DNA of 64,000 bases from Dicyema japonicum (lineage: Eukaryota; Dicyemida; Rhombozoa; Dicyemidae). Shown here in pieces: positions 47,452 to 60,300 of the stretch. The translations under genes were made by a program, and so were the position numbers. The notes beneath the pieces are model-generated. The model was given only the letters and a program-made list of their open reading frames with translations, was not told where the DNA came from and did not search any database. The stretch lies in assembly GCA_011109175.1 (NCBI GenBank), contig RDEW01000019.1, positions 993,701 through 1,057,700 of the forward strand. The letters are read 5' to 3'. Positions within the stretch are counted from its first letter, which is position 1; every line of letters begins with the position of its first letter.

Positions 47452-50110
47452 CGTCATGTGGTTCGCCATCTCTGGTGACGAAAACTGTGGAATATACTTC
47501 ACAGACAAAAGAACCATCCTCTACGTCCAATCCAAGAGGAATGTCCTTCTTGGACGGTCTCCCCACTGGCCTCTTTCTCCTGCTTTGATGGAAGCCCACC
47601 TAATGCTTTCCGGCGATGTGAACCCCAATCCCGGACCTCGAAAACCCATTATTTTGATTCAACTAAACATAAATGGAGTGAAAGGGAAGATCCTCGAACT
47701 CAGAAACCTCTTAAATAGGTATAATACTGACATTAGCTCACTCCAAGAAACAAGACTGAATCCATCTCCCACTCCCGTCTTTCCAAGCTATCTCGTCATC
47801 AGGCGCGACCGCCCAGCAGGGCGCAGTGGTGGACTGCTTATCAAAAAAGAAATTTTGTACGCAAACGAAACTTTTGTCAACCTCAAGTCTCCCGTCAAAT
47901 ATACAAGCATCGGAAACATATTGAATGTGTATGTTCCACCGCCCAACTCTTGCCCCTAGGAATTCAGGTTCTCCCTGTCAGACAACGACAAATCAAAAAA
48001 TATGTTACTTTGTGGAGACCTAAATGCAAAGCATCCGACATGGTTCAAGAACCAACCATGCGATGTCAGAGGAAACCAATTGTTATCGAATCAGGATGAC
48101 CTGATAAGATTAAACGACCTTACATTCAATACAAGGACTCCCTATAGAGCGAATGACAGGACATCGTCCCCCGATCTCACTCTTACCTCACCAAACATCG
48201 CAACATTAACAAAATGGACAGTGCTATACGAGACCAGCAGTGACCTTAATCCCGTTATGATTACGTGTGAAGGAAGGGTGTCAATTGTAAAAAAACCTGT
48301 TTTATTTACCGACTACAAAAATGTCGACTGGAAAAAGTTCTCAAATTTTGTCGACTATTATCTACTTGACTTTCATTTATCCAATTTCAACTCCATCGAT
48401 AAAGCACTACACTATTTTAATAGAGTGGTACGCGAGGGAATGAAAATTTGTACTAAAAGAAGGCCACTGACCTCAAGAAAGAATTTATACCCCAGAGCCG
48501 ATCCACTCATGAAGGAAAGGAATTATTTAAAAAGCCTCCAAAAACAATCCTGGAAACAAGATTGAGAATTCGTACATTAGAAAAAGAGATCAGGAACAAT
48601 GCAAAGAAGAAACAAGAGAAAGTTTGGAAAAACCTCATTTTCAATTTAAATCTATCCTAGCCCTTAAACCTAAAAGAGCCAGCTCTCCGATTGTCCTCTC
48701 TGTGGAGAACGTACTGAATATGGTCAAGGGTCAAAACTCGACTTATCCCTGTGGTCCGGACGGAATTCCTGCAATAGTTCTGAAAAACATAGACCCCTAT
48801 GCTATCATGGCCCTCACAAAAATTTTCAACTTTCAATCAACGAAAATTGTATTCCTTCCATATGGAAGCTATCAAACATACGATCAATTTTCAAACTCGG
48901 GCGACCAAAGGGATCACCAGCCTCATACAGACAATATCTCTCCTATGTGTTACATCAAAACTTTTGGAAAAGCTGATTCTTGAACTAATCAAACCATACC
49001 TTCCTGATGCACCTTTTCAACACGGATTCAGAAAAGGACACTCTACAGAAACGCATCTTACATGCCTTACAAATTTCATCAAGGATGGACTAAAGCGCAA
49101 ACCTCATCAGAAGTCTTTGTTATGCTCCATCGATATAGAAAAGGCTTTTGACACTGTCCCAAGAAAGCTTTTGACAAGGAAGATCTTTACGTCAAAATTC
49201 CAAATAACCTGAAAATCTGGATCGCTAATTTCCTAAATGGAAGAAGAGGAAGAGTAACTGCTGGAAAAACTAAATCAGTGACCAAGTTCCATCCAAATGG
49301 AGTCCCTCAAGGATCTCCACTTCCACCACACCTATTCAACCTATTCTTTAATGATATGCCCTCTCATACCAGTGACGATACTCTGGTTTTGACATATGCT
49401 GATGATATAATCGTCGCAGTCAAAGACCAGTGCGTTAATACTGCTGTTTACCGGATCAAGCTTTATTGGACGATCTGAACTGTTGGCTCGTTAAGAACAT
49501 TTTACATACAAGTCCCGAAAAGTCTTATACAACAATTTTCGCAACAAACAGAAGATTAACAAACTCCGCTCCATGTGTAACCATAAATGGAACTCAATCC
49601 CCACGACCAACTCGGTCAAGATACTGGGCGTAACTTACGACCGACTCTTGACCTTCAGCAAACACATCGACAACGTCATCTCTTAGGCACAACGAAAGCT
49701 AAATTTTGTTAAAACACTCCTTGGACAATATAAGGGGTGTTTCAACTCAAATTTGGACTCGCTCTTCGTGCAGTATATTCAACCGTCTTTAACTTACGGG
49801 TGTGCTGCATGGGGAACCAACCTATCAAACAGGAATATAGAAAAAATCAAAATCTCTTAAAAAATGGCCTTAAGGCTTTGCAAAGGTTTTTTTGGAAACT
49901 TCTAAACCCTACACCCTTTGAGGAATTAGTGAGGAAAACCGGAGCCTTACTACCCTCCAAAAAAGTTAGAAACCCTCGCCCAATCTGGAAATGCGTAGGA
50001 ACCCAGCAAGAACATAGCAAGAATGAGATGGCTACTCGAGGCGGCTGGAATCACCTGACGGCTATGTAGTTAATTAATTTGTCGGTGACTTTTGGTTTTT
50101 AATAATAATT
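47452..50110 (+). mobile_element. CR1-like LINE, near full length, with HDV-like 5' end and 2A-like motif
   Basis: 5' end at 47452-47515 can fold as an HDV-like ribozyme. The frame from 47456 reaches LSGDVNPNPGP (47609-47638), a 2A-like motif, then an APE endonuclease (ILIQLNINGVKGKILELR, ISSLQETRLNPSPTP, GRSGGLLIKK; LLCGDLNAKHPTWF from 48.0 kb). RT follows from 48.7 kb: GPDGIPAIVLKNI, QHGFRKGHSTETHL, LLCSIDIEKAFDTVPRKLL, GVPQGSPLPPHLFNLFFND (with a Pro for Ser) and LTYADDIIVAV (YADD). The 3' end encodes GGWNHLTAM and has CGGTGACTTTTGG with TAATAATAA. Frame breaks at 47.96, 48.57, 48.9, 49.2 and 49.45 kb: inactive now. The right-arm copy covers only its 3' half. Confidence 0.85.
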
Positions 50111-50209
50111 TGATGTGAGTTGTTTTAAAAAAGTAAGCACTACCACGTTGCCATAAGCACGTAAAACGCCTAGGGTTTCGCTCGTGCATAACACATACTT
50201 TATTTAAGT

Positions 50210-50525
50210 AAAGAACAGCTACTATAACTAATCGTAGAGGGAGAACCAAGGAATGTTTTTGCGATTATTGCGATCTCGATGAAGAAAACAATGCGTGTGA
50301 ACAATGTTCGGGTTCTTATTTTTCGCAACATAAACAAAGCCTTTACATTGCCCAGTTATTGCTGGAGCACCATCAGTGCAGATACCCACACATTTATTCC
50401 AATCCAACTTTATATCCTCAAAATATGAATTTATAAGATTGGAAATGTCGAATCCTTGAAAATTTATTCTTTTGAAAAAAGAATAATTTTTTTGGAACTT
50501 CGCGGAACCCAGGTGGGAACCTCTG
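50210..50525 (-). mobile_element. hAT transposase fragment (left arm)
   Basis: Mirror of the better preserved copy at 62669-62975. The terminus matching hAT ends (reversed CAGAGGTTCCCACCTGGGTT) is at 50525. Confidence 0.7.
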
Positions 50526-50674
50526 TTTTAGAGTCTCACCTGAAACTATAGCAAAAGATAAAACTAGCTTAATTAATAAATGTGACCGGTTGAATACGAG
50601 CCCAGGTTGAATACGAGCCTTTGAAAACGTTGTAAAGCCGTTAGAAATAAATAATTTTTAATGAAAAATAAATC

Positions 50675-51106
50675 CTCACCTGGGATGACCTAGTGACTTC
50701 ACATTCGTGGAAGTATGCCAGATCTTTGTATATAACTGAAAGAACGTATGCGTGTGTTCAATCGCTGGTAATCAAGAAGACTTTGGAGAGTATGATTGTA
50801 TCATGTAAGCACCAAGTCGACGTTTCGCGGCGTTTTGATAAACTTAATGAAGGAATAAAGGATATTTACTCTCCGTCTGATTATGAAGTAATTCAAGAGA
50901 AGAGTGTGAGCGAAGTGATGTCAAGATATATTGAGGAAAAGGAAAATGACCGTGACAATTGGGTTTACTCCCATAGTTACTCGAAAAAGGAAACGAATTG
51001 GATAGAGAACATCTTAATTAGAATTAACCTATTAATTATTTTTAGTGTAAAAAAAATTAAAATTATAAAACGTATAAAATTATTATTATATATGATTTAT
51101 GGATGA
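50675..51106 (+). mobile_element. RLE-type LINE C-terminal remnant (left arm)
   Basis: An open frame of 137 residues starting inside LTWDDLVTSHSWKYARSLY aligns with the C-terminus of the RLE-LINE (VLTWDGVVSRCFKNHMDEL; KRTLESMLIEHKHGMKV versus KKTLESMIVSCKHQVDV). It represents a second, diverged RLE-LINE family end. The frame stays open over 400 bp, and in the mirror copy too, which is unusual for debris. Confidence 0.65.
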
Positions 51107-51196
51107 TTTTAATTATATTGAAAATTAAATTAAAAATCAGTTAACATCATGAAATAAATAAAATACTTTACGATAAAAATTTATTTTATTGTTAAA

Positions 51197-51390
51197 ATGC
51201 CCGGTGGTGTGACGTAAAAATTCATAAAAATAATTTTAGAGATACTAATGGAAGTCCAGTGAAGAATCAATCGTTTGAGAGGAGACAAAGTGCAGAGAAA
51301 AAGTTCTTCGATTCAGGAGATTACAACATGGCCATGTCTAAGGTACAACCAGAAATGGACAGGGACTCGTTTTTGAAGAATTCGACTTGA
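51197..51390 (+). pseudogene. Endosulfine/ARPP19 homologue, truncated copy (left arm)
   Basis: Exon 1 at 51197-51213, intron 51214-51239 (26 nt), exon 2 from 51240. The core FDSGDYNMAMSK is intact, but a TGA at 51388-51390 replaces the Gly codon GGA of the right-arm copy, cutting the product to 55 residues instead of 76. The Greatwall site survives, so the shortened protein might still bind PP2A-B55; whether it is expressed is unknown. Confidence 0.75.
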
Positions 51391-51479
51391 TCTCAGCATG
51401 CCACCCTTGAAAATATCCCTCACAACTCTTCCTGGAAATTTCCTTCCAGTTAGAATATTTGAAGCTTTTATGCTTATTT

Positions 51480-52385
51480 TGCTTTAATGTGCTTTGCTTA
51501 ATAAAATTTGTTGTTTACTATTCAACTTATAAAGTTATCTTAACTTTGTTTTTTCAGTAAACACTATGATTTGGTCTTATAGACGACTATAATGTTGTGT
51601 CTTTAATATAAATAATATTCTCTAATAGTGTAACGAACATAGAGCTTTGATCATTTACTTTTTTGTCTTAAATGCAATAACAGTGCCTTTAATAGACAAA
51701 TCAGATATTCCTTATAAGATATTAATTGCTATTACAGCTATTCATTAGAGTAGATTAGAACTGCCAACTCATCCTCCATATCCAACTTATGCCACTTTAT
51801 AAAGTGGTTAAAATAGAGTAGAACTATATCTGATACTTTGATTCCATGTTTATGTACAACACTATCGTTTATTCATTAATACTTATAATTCTTGAGGTAC
51901 TTTGAGACAACTACAACTCAGGTCCTAACCATAGAAGTAAATAAGAGTCGTAAATAAGCGAGAGTCCTCCAATAAAAATTCATACTTGTAACATTCAACC
52001 CTGTTTTATATAATCCTGTGACGTAATTTCAATGAGGGATATCTCATTTGTAATCCTATTATATACGAATATTTCTATTTTCAATACATTATATGCAATA
52101 TTGATGTAATGACTGAATGTTCCTTTCTACTTTTTTGATTTTCTGCATACTCAAACACTCCACAACATTAAGTGAAAAGGTATAACGGGAATTTGTCAAA
52201 AATAGCTCAAAATTATGGAGTTTTATAATTTATTGTAAATTCATATTTTAGTTAAATCGATTTAAAACGTAAATTTTAAAGTTCAAAAACATAGCTTTGG
52301 GGTCAAAGATTATAAGTCGAATACAAAGATAAATTTTATTACTTTAGATTATTAAATTAATAACGAGTAAATTAATTAATTAAGC
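51480..52385. other. AT-rich stretch between endosulfine and LINE (left arm)
   Basis: No gene recognised; mirrored at 60.8-61.7 kb. Confidence 0.5.
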
Positions 52386-52390
52386 GTATT

Positions 52391-55300
52391 TTAATCCAGA
52401 TTGTTGGTAATCCCTCTTCTTCTCGTAGAAGAAGAGTGTGCCATAACCTCCCTGTTACTCCGCATCTCCACATCAGATTCAGTCAAAATATCTCCGTTAG
52501 AGTCTAGTGGGCTGTCCCCACGGCATGCCAGTTCCACAAGTTGGGAGGTATCAGAGGCGTACTCTTCATCGTATACCTTCATCCCATGCTTATGTTCAAT
52601 GAGCATACTTTCGAGCGTTCTTTTCAGCACAACCGATTGGATGTAAGTCCTCGTTGATTCTTCAATAGATAATTCATCCATATGATTCTTGAAGCATCTT
52701 GAAACAACTCCATCCCATGTCAAAACCACTGGAATAATCTTCACTTGGCATTCATAGAGCAGCGATAGTTCATTTGCAGGCAAGTCATATTTGTGAAGTT
52801 ACTCAACTTCAACTTGCTTTAGTCGGTCTTGTGAGGTAAACCCCACTTCAATTAAAGTTACTTCTTTCTTTGTTTTGTCATGCACAAAAATATCAGGTTT
52901 ATTTTATTGTAATTTTGATTCTGTCAAAATCGACGTGTCAACTCTAATTTCGACGTTTTGATTAGTCAATATTGACTGAAGCGAATGTCCTTTCAATTTC
53001 CTGCTTTTTTTGATTCCATAAATTCGACAAAGATGAAGATGGATGCACTTCACCACTTCATTATTTCTTCGGAGATATTAGCATTTTTCCACACTGAGTG
53101 GCCAAATGATCAACAGTTTTCTTGCTTTTTTTACAATGGTTGCATAATGACCCTGTGTGTGCAAAAAACAAATTCCTATTTTGCAAAAGACAGTACAATG
53201 CTTTGCTCCGTGGGCCGTTATTTCCTTTGGATAACCATTCTGAGGAAGTATATAGGTCGATATTTGTTTCATTAATACATTTGAACATAATTGAGTGTAG
53301 TGTTTTGCAATAAATTTTATTTAATAAATATTTTTTCTGAGTGTCCTTGAAAGAGTTAACATCCATGCTATCCCTGTCGGCAATTGCATTTTTAGAGGCA
53401 AGAAATCCTGCGATATTAGCCAAGTGCTATTTTTTTGTTTTTATTACTCGCAGAATTCCCGACCTTCGCAAATACACAGTCGACTGTTTTTCCAAACTTT
53501 TAATAACAGGAAATGGATTAATTCGCTCTTTAATGAAATCGAGGAAAGTCCTCTTCCAAAAGTCTTCCTGTCCAAATACAGTCTCTTTATTTGCAGGTTT
53601 GAGGTGCAACTTGAGTGACGTAAGCAGTTGGCGTATTTTTGGTCAATATCATCAAATTCGTATGGTTCAATATTAATTAATCATATATAATAGTTAGGGA
53701 CATTGCGTATTTATTTATTGCACGAAATAAGTTCACAGAATTTAACTTTGTTTTTGAAAGCATGGTTATTCTCTTCTTAACATTTTCAAGTATGGACTCC
53801 ACAACTTTACTTTTAAGAACATTACTTCCTCATCTTCAAAAACACCCAAATATCGATATCCACTGACTCCTTCCAGAGTCTCACAACATGATAACGATTT
53901 AACATTAGAAGTGACTTTTCCGAATTCATCTCCAAGCCGGCAACATGAAAGAAATCGCGAACAACTTCATCATTTTAATAACAGTATCTTCTTTTAGCCC
54001 AAATATCTTTAGGTCATCAATGAATAAGTCAGTGTATTAGGATCCTCCTGATTAATTTGGAGTCTTGGGAACATAGAAGTTAAGGGTCCTACTCAAGGGG
54101 GGATAATAAATCTCCTTGCAAATTCCACATCCCAGCTTTACAGAACCAATTCTTCTTCCATCTAAGTGGAGATTTACAGTCCACTTCTTGACTATGGTTT
54201 TTACAAAGTTAACAATCCAACGGAGTATTCCTGAACAATCCAATACATGAAATAAAAATTCATGATCAACAGAATCGAAGGCCTTCTTCACATCCACCCA
54301 AGCAGAATAAAGGGCGTTTCCATACTCCTTATTTAAGCATTGATTAATAAGGACCTGTTCCTCAGCGCCCTGACAATGTTTCCTCGTTCCCAGCTGATTG
54401 TCAGATAATAGACCAAACGAATCGACAAAATCTGAGAGTTTGGAATTAACACATTTGGTAATAAGTTTATATAAAGTTGGCATACACGTTGTATGACGTA
54501 AGTCTTAGGAGTCTCACAATCATCCTTTTTAGGAATTAAATAGGTTATTCCAGTATAAAACCAACTTTCAGGCATATATTCCCATTAATAATTCGGTTAA
54601 TCTCATTACATAAAAAGCCATGTAAAGATTCCATTTTCTTAATAAAGAAGTTATATGAGCCATTGCATCCACACGCCTTCCAATCGGGAGCCATTTAATA
54701 ACATCCAGGATAAACTCATTTGTGAACTCTGGCAACATGCCTTCAATACCAGTATTTACTTTACCCACACTGTCATATGGCACGTGCATCTCTTTTCTTT
54801 TAGACCAACTTTTTCCCAAACGACATACAATCCTCATCATCGAAACCATATAACGTTACTTCATTTTGCTGATAGGTTCCGATAAAATCTTTTCGATTTA
54901 ATTCAAAACAACAGTTGTCCTTGCGAAAGTCCTTCCTCGAATGATGTACAGCTATTTGCTTCTTCTTAATTCTGACAAGGTCACATAGTAGAGCCTCAAT
55001 CCTGGCAACCTCCCCTTTTTTGGCCTTTTGTATCTATGGCCACAAATAATATCCATAACCTTATGTTTTTCATACACAGGAGAGCTTGTCTGGAAAAGCG
55101 ATTGACAAGTTCTAGTTCTGTAATCAGCTTTGAGATTTTCTTTTCAGTGTTCTCCAACCACGTACTGTGCGGTTTAACCTTCGCAGTTAAAGTCATATAA
55201 GCACATTGTGCAGCATATAGAATATCAGTAATTTGATATCTTGAGGCGGATTATCTTTCGTAATATAATATATTGCAGAATTTAGTCACGAAAAAACATT

Positions 55301-55521
55301 AACTCTGACATACTTTCTCTGAATTTTGGGTGTTGGTTTTCGAGTGTCCCTCGGAATTGAATTAATTTTCTCAATTTGTACTTTTAGTTCCTCAAGGCAA
55401 ATTCTGAACGTGGAAATTTTTACATTAGTATTATTTTGCACTTTGAAACATTCGCCTCCTTTTACATTGTTATTCCGATTTTCAAGTTTCAGCATCTTTT
55501 TTAGCTGATAAATCTTGGAGT
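52391..55521 (-). mobile_element. RLE-type (R2-like) LINE, left-arm copy
   Basis: Mirror of the 57.33-60.8-kb element, lacking its first 330 bp. RT is recognisable (WVDVKKAFDSVDHEFLFHVL near 54.28 kb), then the zinc motif LCNHCKKSKKTVDHLATQC near 53.1 kb, the endonuclease core and the C-terminus (PANELSLLYECQVKIIPVVL). In this copy, the RT motif B segment reads KLGCGICKEIYYPP, so it is worse preserved than on the right. Inactive. Confidence 0.85.
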
Positions 55522-57329
55522 CTAAGCCAAGGTTTTCGGGACTGGAATATCAACAGCTGTAGCATTGTGGATTTCAGCAAAGATTCAAAATTCAAGGACT
55601 ATTTTTGGTATTGAGCTCACCAGCATATTCGACATTGTCAGTTGTGGAAACTCAATGAAGAGACTGTTGATATCCCATTCCTGAAACACCAAGTATTGCC
55701 ACTCCTCTTGGATTCGATTAAGTCATCAGGGCAAGTTCTTCCGCAGGGTATTTATAAGGATCAAAAAAAAGCAGGTTTTTCAATCAGTCCAGTTGGTTTA
55801 GTTGCTTTCAGGACTGATATTTATACTCTTTTTCTAAGCTTTGAAAAGTTCGTGTTCTCTATCATATCATTCAGTAATCTTGAAAGTTCCTCTGGAAGTT
55901 TAGCTTAAATTTTTAACATTTCTAGGATATGTTGTCTGGTCACTGAAAGAGACCAAATTTGAGCTTCTTCATTATTCCGGAGACCTCCTGTGATAAGAGT
56001 TTGTTGTCTGACCTGAAATCTGATTTCTTTCCTTTCACATAGAAGAGTTTAAAAATGCGATGCGACGAACTATGTCTGTTGGGGCAGCATTTTGTTGTTT
56101 ATGTCATCCGGAATGTTAGAATTGGGTGTTACACAGGAACAATTCAAAGGCCATAGTAGAAATATACTAGAGCAGTGCAAAATTAGTTCCCTTTTCTATA
56201 TGGTCCAATAAACCTAACTTCCATAATTTAATAGAAAAACCCACGTTTTACATAAAGGTGGCTTCTTTACAATAGTCGTATAATCTATTATGAAGCGATT
56301 TATCTACTCATATAGGTAATGATATTTACCTCCCACACATATCGGCCGCTTTCTTCAGCACAATCTAGAGTGTCACGATTCTATTTCAACTAGCTCGTGG
56401 TTCCTTTCAAAAGGAACAAAAAATTAAAATTTCCAATAAAAAAGGTTTTATTTATTTTCTGCTTTAATTAGAATCACAATTCTACACGGCCTTATGTCAC
56501 AGTAGCTACGCGTTACCGAGCGATACGCGTTTATATTCCATTAAGTCCATCCATTCTACCAATTTTACGACTATGTTTTAATGATTTCAGATTTAATAAT
56601 TATATCATTATTATTAGCACTTTCACGAGAGCCATAATATTTATAGCATGTGCCAGCAAAAATATAAGAGAGCTACGTTGTTCCAGACTTTCTGTTCTGA
56701 GCTAGATCCCTCAGTGTGTCAGGTAATCAGATGCCAATGTTTTTCTTTACGCCTTTCAGATCGCCTTGTAAAACGGGAGGGTATTGATCATCGGATTGAA
56801 ATTGATGTATTTCTAACTCATAAAATGTTATATAAAATCATGGATTAAGACAGATATAAAAATTAAACTTTCAAATCTCACACCCAGAAACGCCACGTGC
56901 ATATATCATCACAAATCAATATTAAATCTATATTTATTCGAAATACAGGAAACGTTTATTTGGATTCTTTATGATTTTCACATTTTCCACATATTTCATC
57001 AAATGAAATTAAAAGCCATCCAGCATGAGGTAATCTTGTGAATCTTGACTGAGCAGCTCGGAAAACCTAAAATTTGTCAACATTGGTTTGACAATTCTAC
57101 TGTAACACTGGATTTGAATATCAAATTTCCTATATGCAACACAATCCTTATACTGCTGCGCTTACATTACTTTTGTTTTCTCAATTGAATTCTTAAGTCC
57201 AAAAGACATGTCCCACTAAGCTCAGTATAAACAAGGAGGCTCATCACCACAAGAAATAACAAAATTTTAATCATAATGGTGCAAAACCCATGATGTTATT
57301 ATAAACCATCTTTATAATAAAATTTATGA
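55522..57329. other. Spacer of the inverted duplication
   Basis: Single-copy between the arms. Short frames at 55.64-55.91 kb have no domain. A LINE tail lies at 56.6-56.8 kb. The part from 57330 to 57659 is the 5' start of the right-arm LINE. Confidence 0.6.
56600..56790 (-). mobile_element. APE-type LINE 3' end (family of 25.7 and 37 kb)
   Basis: Minus strand aligns with 38.1-38.3 kb: AAACATTGGCATCTG, CACTGAGGGATCTAG, GCACATGCTATAAATAT and GTGAAAGTGCTAATAATAAT. A 5'-truncated insertion in the palindrome spacer. Confidence 0.8.
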
Positions 57330-60300
57330 TTGATAATGTTGTGGTGTGACATGTCCGTTTCTAATCATACCGAGAAATCGAATCCTATGGGTCTTCCTGC
57401 AAAATCAAATAAAGAAGTTAGTATAGTAGAAGCAGGACCGCCGTCTGTGGGCTGGATAATGTCACAAGAACTAATATCAACATCGTTGGGAATATTGGTG
57501 CCAAAACCAACTTGCATTCACTATCTGCCATTATTGAAGAGGTCTACTGTGTCTCTGAAGCTGAGTTTGTATCTCAGATTTTTCTTGCCACGAAACAAAG
57601 ATTTGGAAGGATACCTAGAGGTGGCTGGAACCTCGTACTTAAAAAGTTCAATGAAAAGTACTCCAAGATTTATGTCAGCTAAAAAAGATGCTGAAACCTG
57701 AAAATCGGAATAACAATGTAAAAGGAGGCGAATGTTTCAAAGTGCAAAATAATACTAATGTAAAAATTTCCACGTTCAGAATTTGCCTTGAGGAACTAAA
57801 AGTACAAATTGAGAAAATTAATTCAATTCCGAGGGACACTCGAAAACCAACACCCAAAATTCAGAGAAAGTATGTCAGAGTTAATGTTTTTTCGGGACTA
57901 AATTCTGCAATATATTATATTACGAAAGATAATCCGCCTCAAGATATCAAATTACTGATATTCTATATGCTGCACAGTGTGCTTATATGACTTTAACTGC
58001 GAAGGTTAAACCGCACAGTACGTGGATTGGAGAACACTGAAAAGAAAATCTCAAAGCTGATTACAGAACTAGAACTTGTCAATCGCTTTTCCAGACAAGC
58101 TCTCCATTTGTATGAAAAACAAAAGGTTATGAATGTTCTTTGTGCCTATCGATACAAAAGAGCCAAAAAGGGGAGGTTGCCAGGATTGAGGCTCTACTAT
58201 GTGACTTGTCAGAATTAAGAAGAAGCAAATAGCTGTACATTATTCGTGGAAGGACTTTCGCAAGGACAACTGTTGTTTTGAATTAAATCGAAAAAGATTT
58301 TATCGGAACCTATCAGCAAAAAATAAAGTAACGTTATATGGTTTCGATTATGAGGATTGCATGTCGTTCTGGGAAAAAGTTGGTCTAAAAGAAAAGAGAT
58401 GCACGTGCCATATGACAGTGTGGGTAAAGTAAATACTGGTATTGAAGGCATGTTGCCAGAGTTCACAAATGAGTTTATCCTGGATGTTATTAAATGGCTC
58501 CCCGATTGGAAGGCGTGTGGATGCGATGGCTATATAACTTCTTTATTAAGAAAATGGAATCTTTACATGGCTTTTTATGTACTGAGATTAACCGAATTAT
58601 TAATGGAGAATATATGCCTGAAAGTTGGTTTTATACTGGAATAACCTATTTAATTCATAAAAAGGATGATTGTGAGACTCCTAGAGACTTACGTCCTATA
58701 ACGTGTATGCCAACTTTATATAAACTTATTACCAAATGTGTTAATTCCAAACTCTCAGATTTTGTCTATTCGTTTGGGCTATTATCTGACAATCAGCTGG
58801 GAACAGGAAACATTGCAGGGCGCTAAGGAACAGGCCTTTATTAATCAATGCTTAAATAAGGAGTATGGAAACGCCCTTTATGCTACTTGGGTTGATGTGA
58901 AGAAGGCCTTTGATTCTGTTGACCATGAATTTTTATTTCATGTATTGGACTGCTCAGGAATACCCCGTTGGATTGTTAACTTTGTAAAGACCATAGTCAA
59001 GAAATGGACTGTAAATCTCCACTTTGTTGGAAAAAGAACTGGTTCTGTAAAACTGGGACGTGGAATTCTGCAAGGAGATTCATTATCCCCCTTGAGTAGG
59101 ACCCTTAATTCTATGTTCCCAACACTCAAATTAATCAGGAGGATCCTAATACACTGACTTATTAATTGATGACCTAAAGATATTTGGGCTAAAAGAAGAT
59201 ACTGCTATTAAAATGTGAAAGTTGTTCGCGATTTCTTTCATGTTGCAGGCTTGGATAAATTCGGAAAAGTCATTTTCTAATGTAAATCGTTATCACGTTG
59301 TGAGACTCTGGAAGGAGTCAGTGGATATCGATATTTGGGTGTTTTTGAAGACGAAGGAAGTAATGTTCTTAAAAGTAAAGTTGTGGAGTCCATACTTGAA
59401 AATGTTTAAAGAGAATAACCATGCTTTCAAAAACAAAGTTAAATTCTGTGAACTTATTTCGTGCAATAAATAATACGCAATGTCCCTAACTATTATATAT
59501 GATTAATTAATATTGAACCATACGAATTTGATGATATTGACCAAAAAATACGCCAACTGCTTACGTCACTCAAGTTGCACCTCAAACCTGCAAATAAAGA
59601 GAGACTGTATTTGGACAGGAAGACTTTTGGAAGAGGACTTTCTTCGATTTCATTAAAGAGCGAATTAATCCATTTCCTGTTTTAAAAGTTTGGAAAAACA
59701 GTCGACTGTGTGTTTGCGAAGGTCGGGAATTCTGCGAGTAATAAAAACAAAAAAATAGCACTTGGCTAAAATCGCAGGATTTCTTGCCTCTAAAAATGCA
59801 ATTGCCGACAGGGATAGCATGGATGTTAACTCTTTCAAGGACACTCAGAAAAAATATTTATTAAATAAAATTTATTGCAAAACACTACACTCAATTATGT
59901 TCAAATGTATTAATGAAACAAATATCGACCTATATACTTCCTCAGAATGGTTATCCAAAGGAAATAACGGCCCACGGAGCAAAGCATTGTACTGTCTTTT
60001 GCAAAATAGGAATTTGTTTTTTGCACACACAAGGTCATTATGCAACCATTGTAAAAAAAGCAAGAAAACTGTTGATCATTTGGCCACTCAGTGTGGAAAA
60101 ATGCTAAATAGTGATTATCTCCGAAGAAATAATGAAGTGGTGAAGTGCATCCATCTTCATCTTTGTCGAATTTATGGAATCAAAAAAGCAGGAAATTGAA
60201 AGGACATTCGCTTCAGTCAATATTGACTAATCAAAACGTCGAAATTAGAGTTGACACGTCGATTTTGACAGAATCAAAATTACAATAAAATAAACCTGAT

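Larger units (their letters stand above)
49185..55521. repeat. Left arm of a large inverted duplication
   Basis: Reverse complement of 57660-64000, with the same elements in mirror order and an estimated identity of roughly 97-98% by eye (I compared several stretches, not the whole arm). The right arm runs off the window, so its true length is unknown. Confidence 0.95.

Noticed and set aside
59872-60107. Out-of-frame ORFs conserved in both palindrome arms (also at 53.08-53.31 kb)
   Set aside because: Their conservation follows from the arm similarity; the in-frame reading is the CCHC region of the RLE-LINE.
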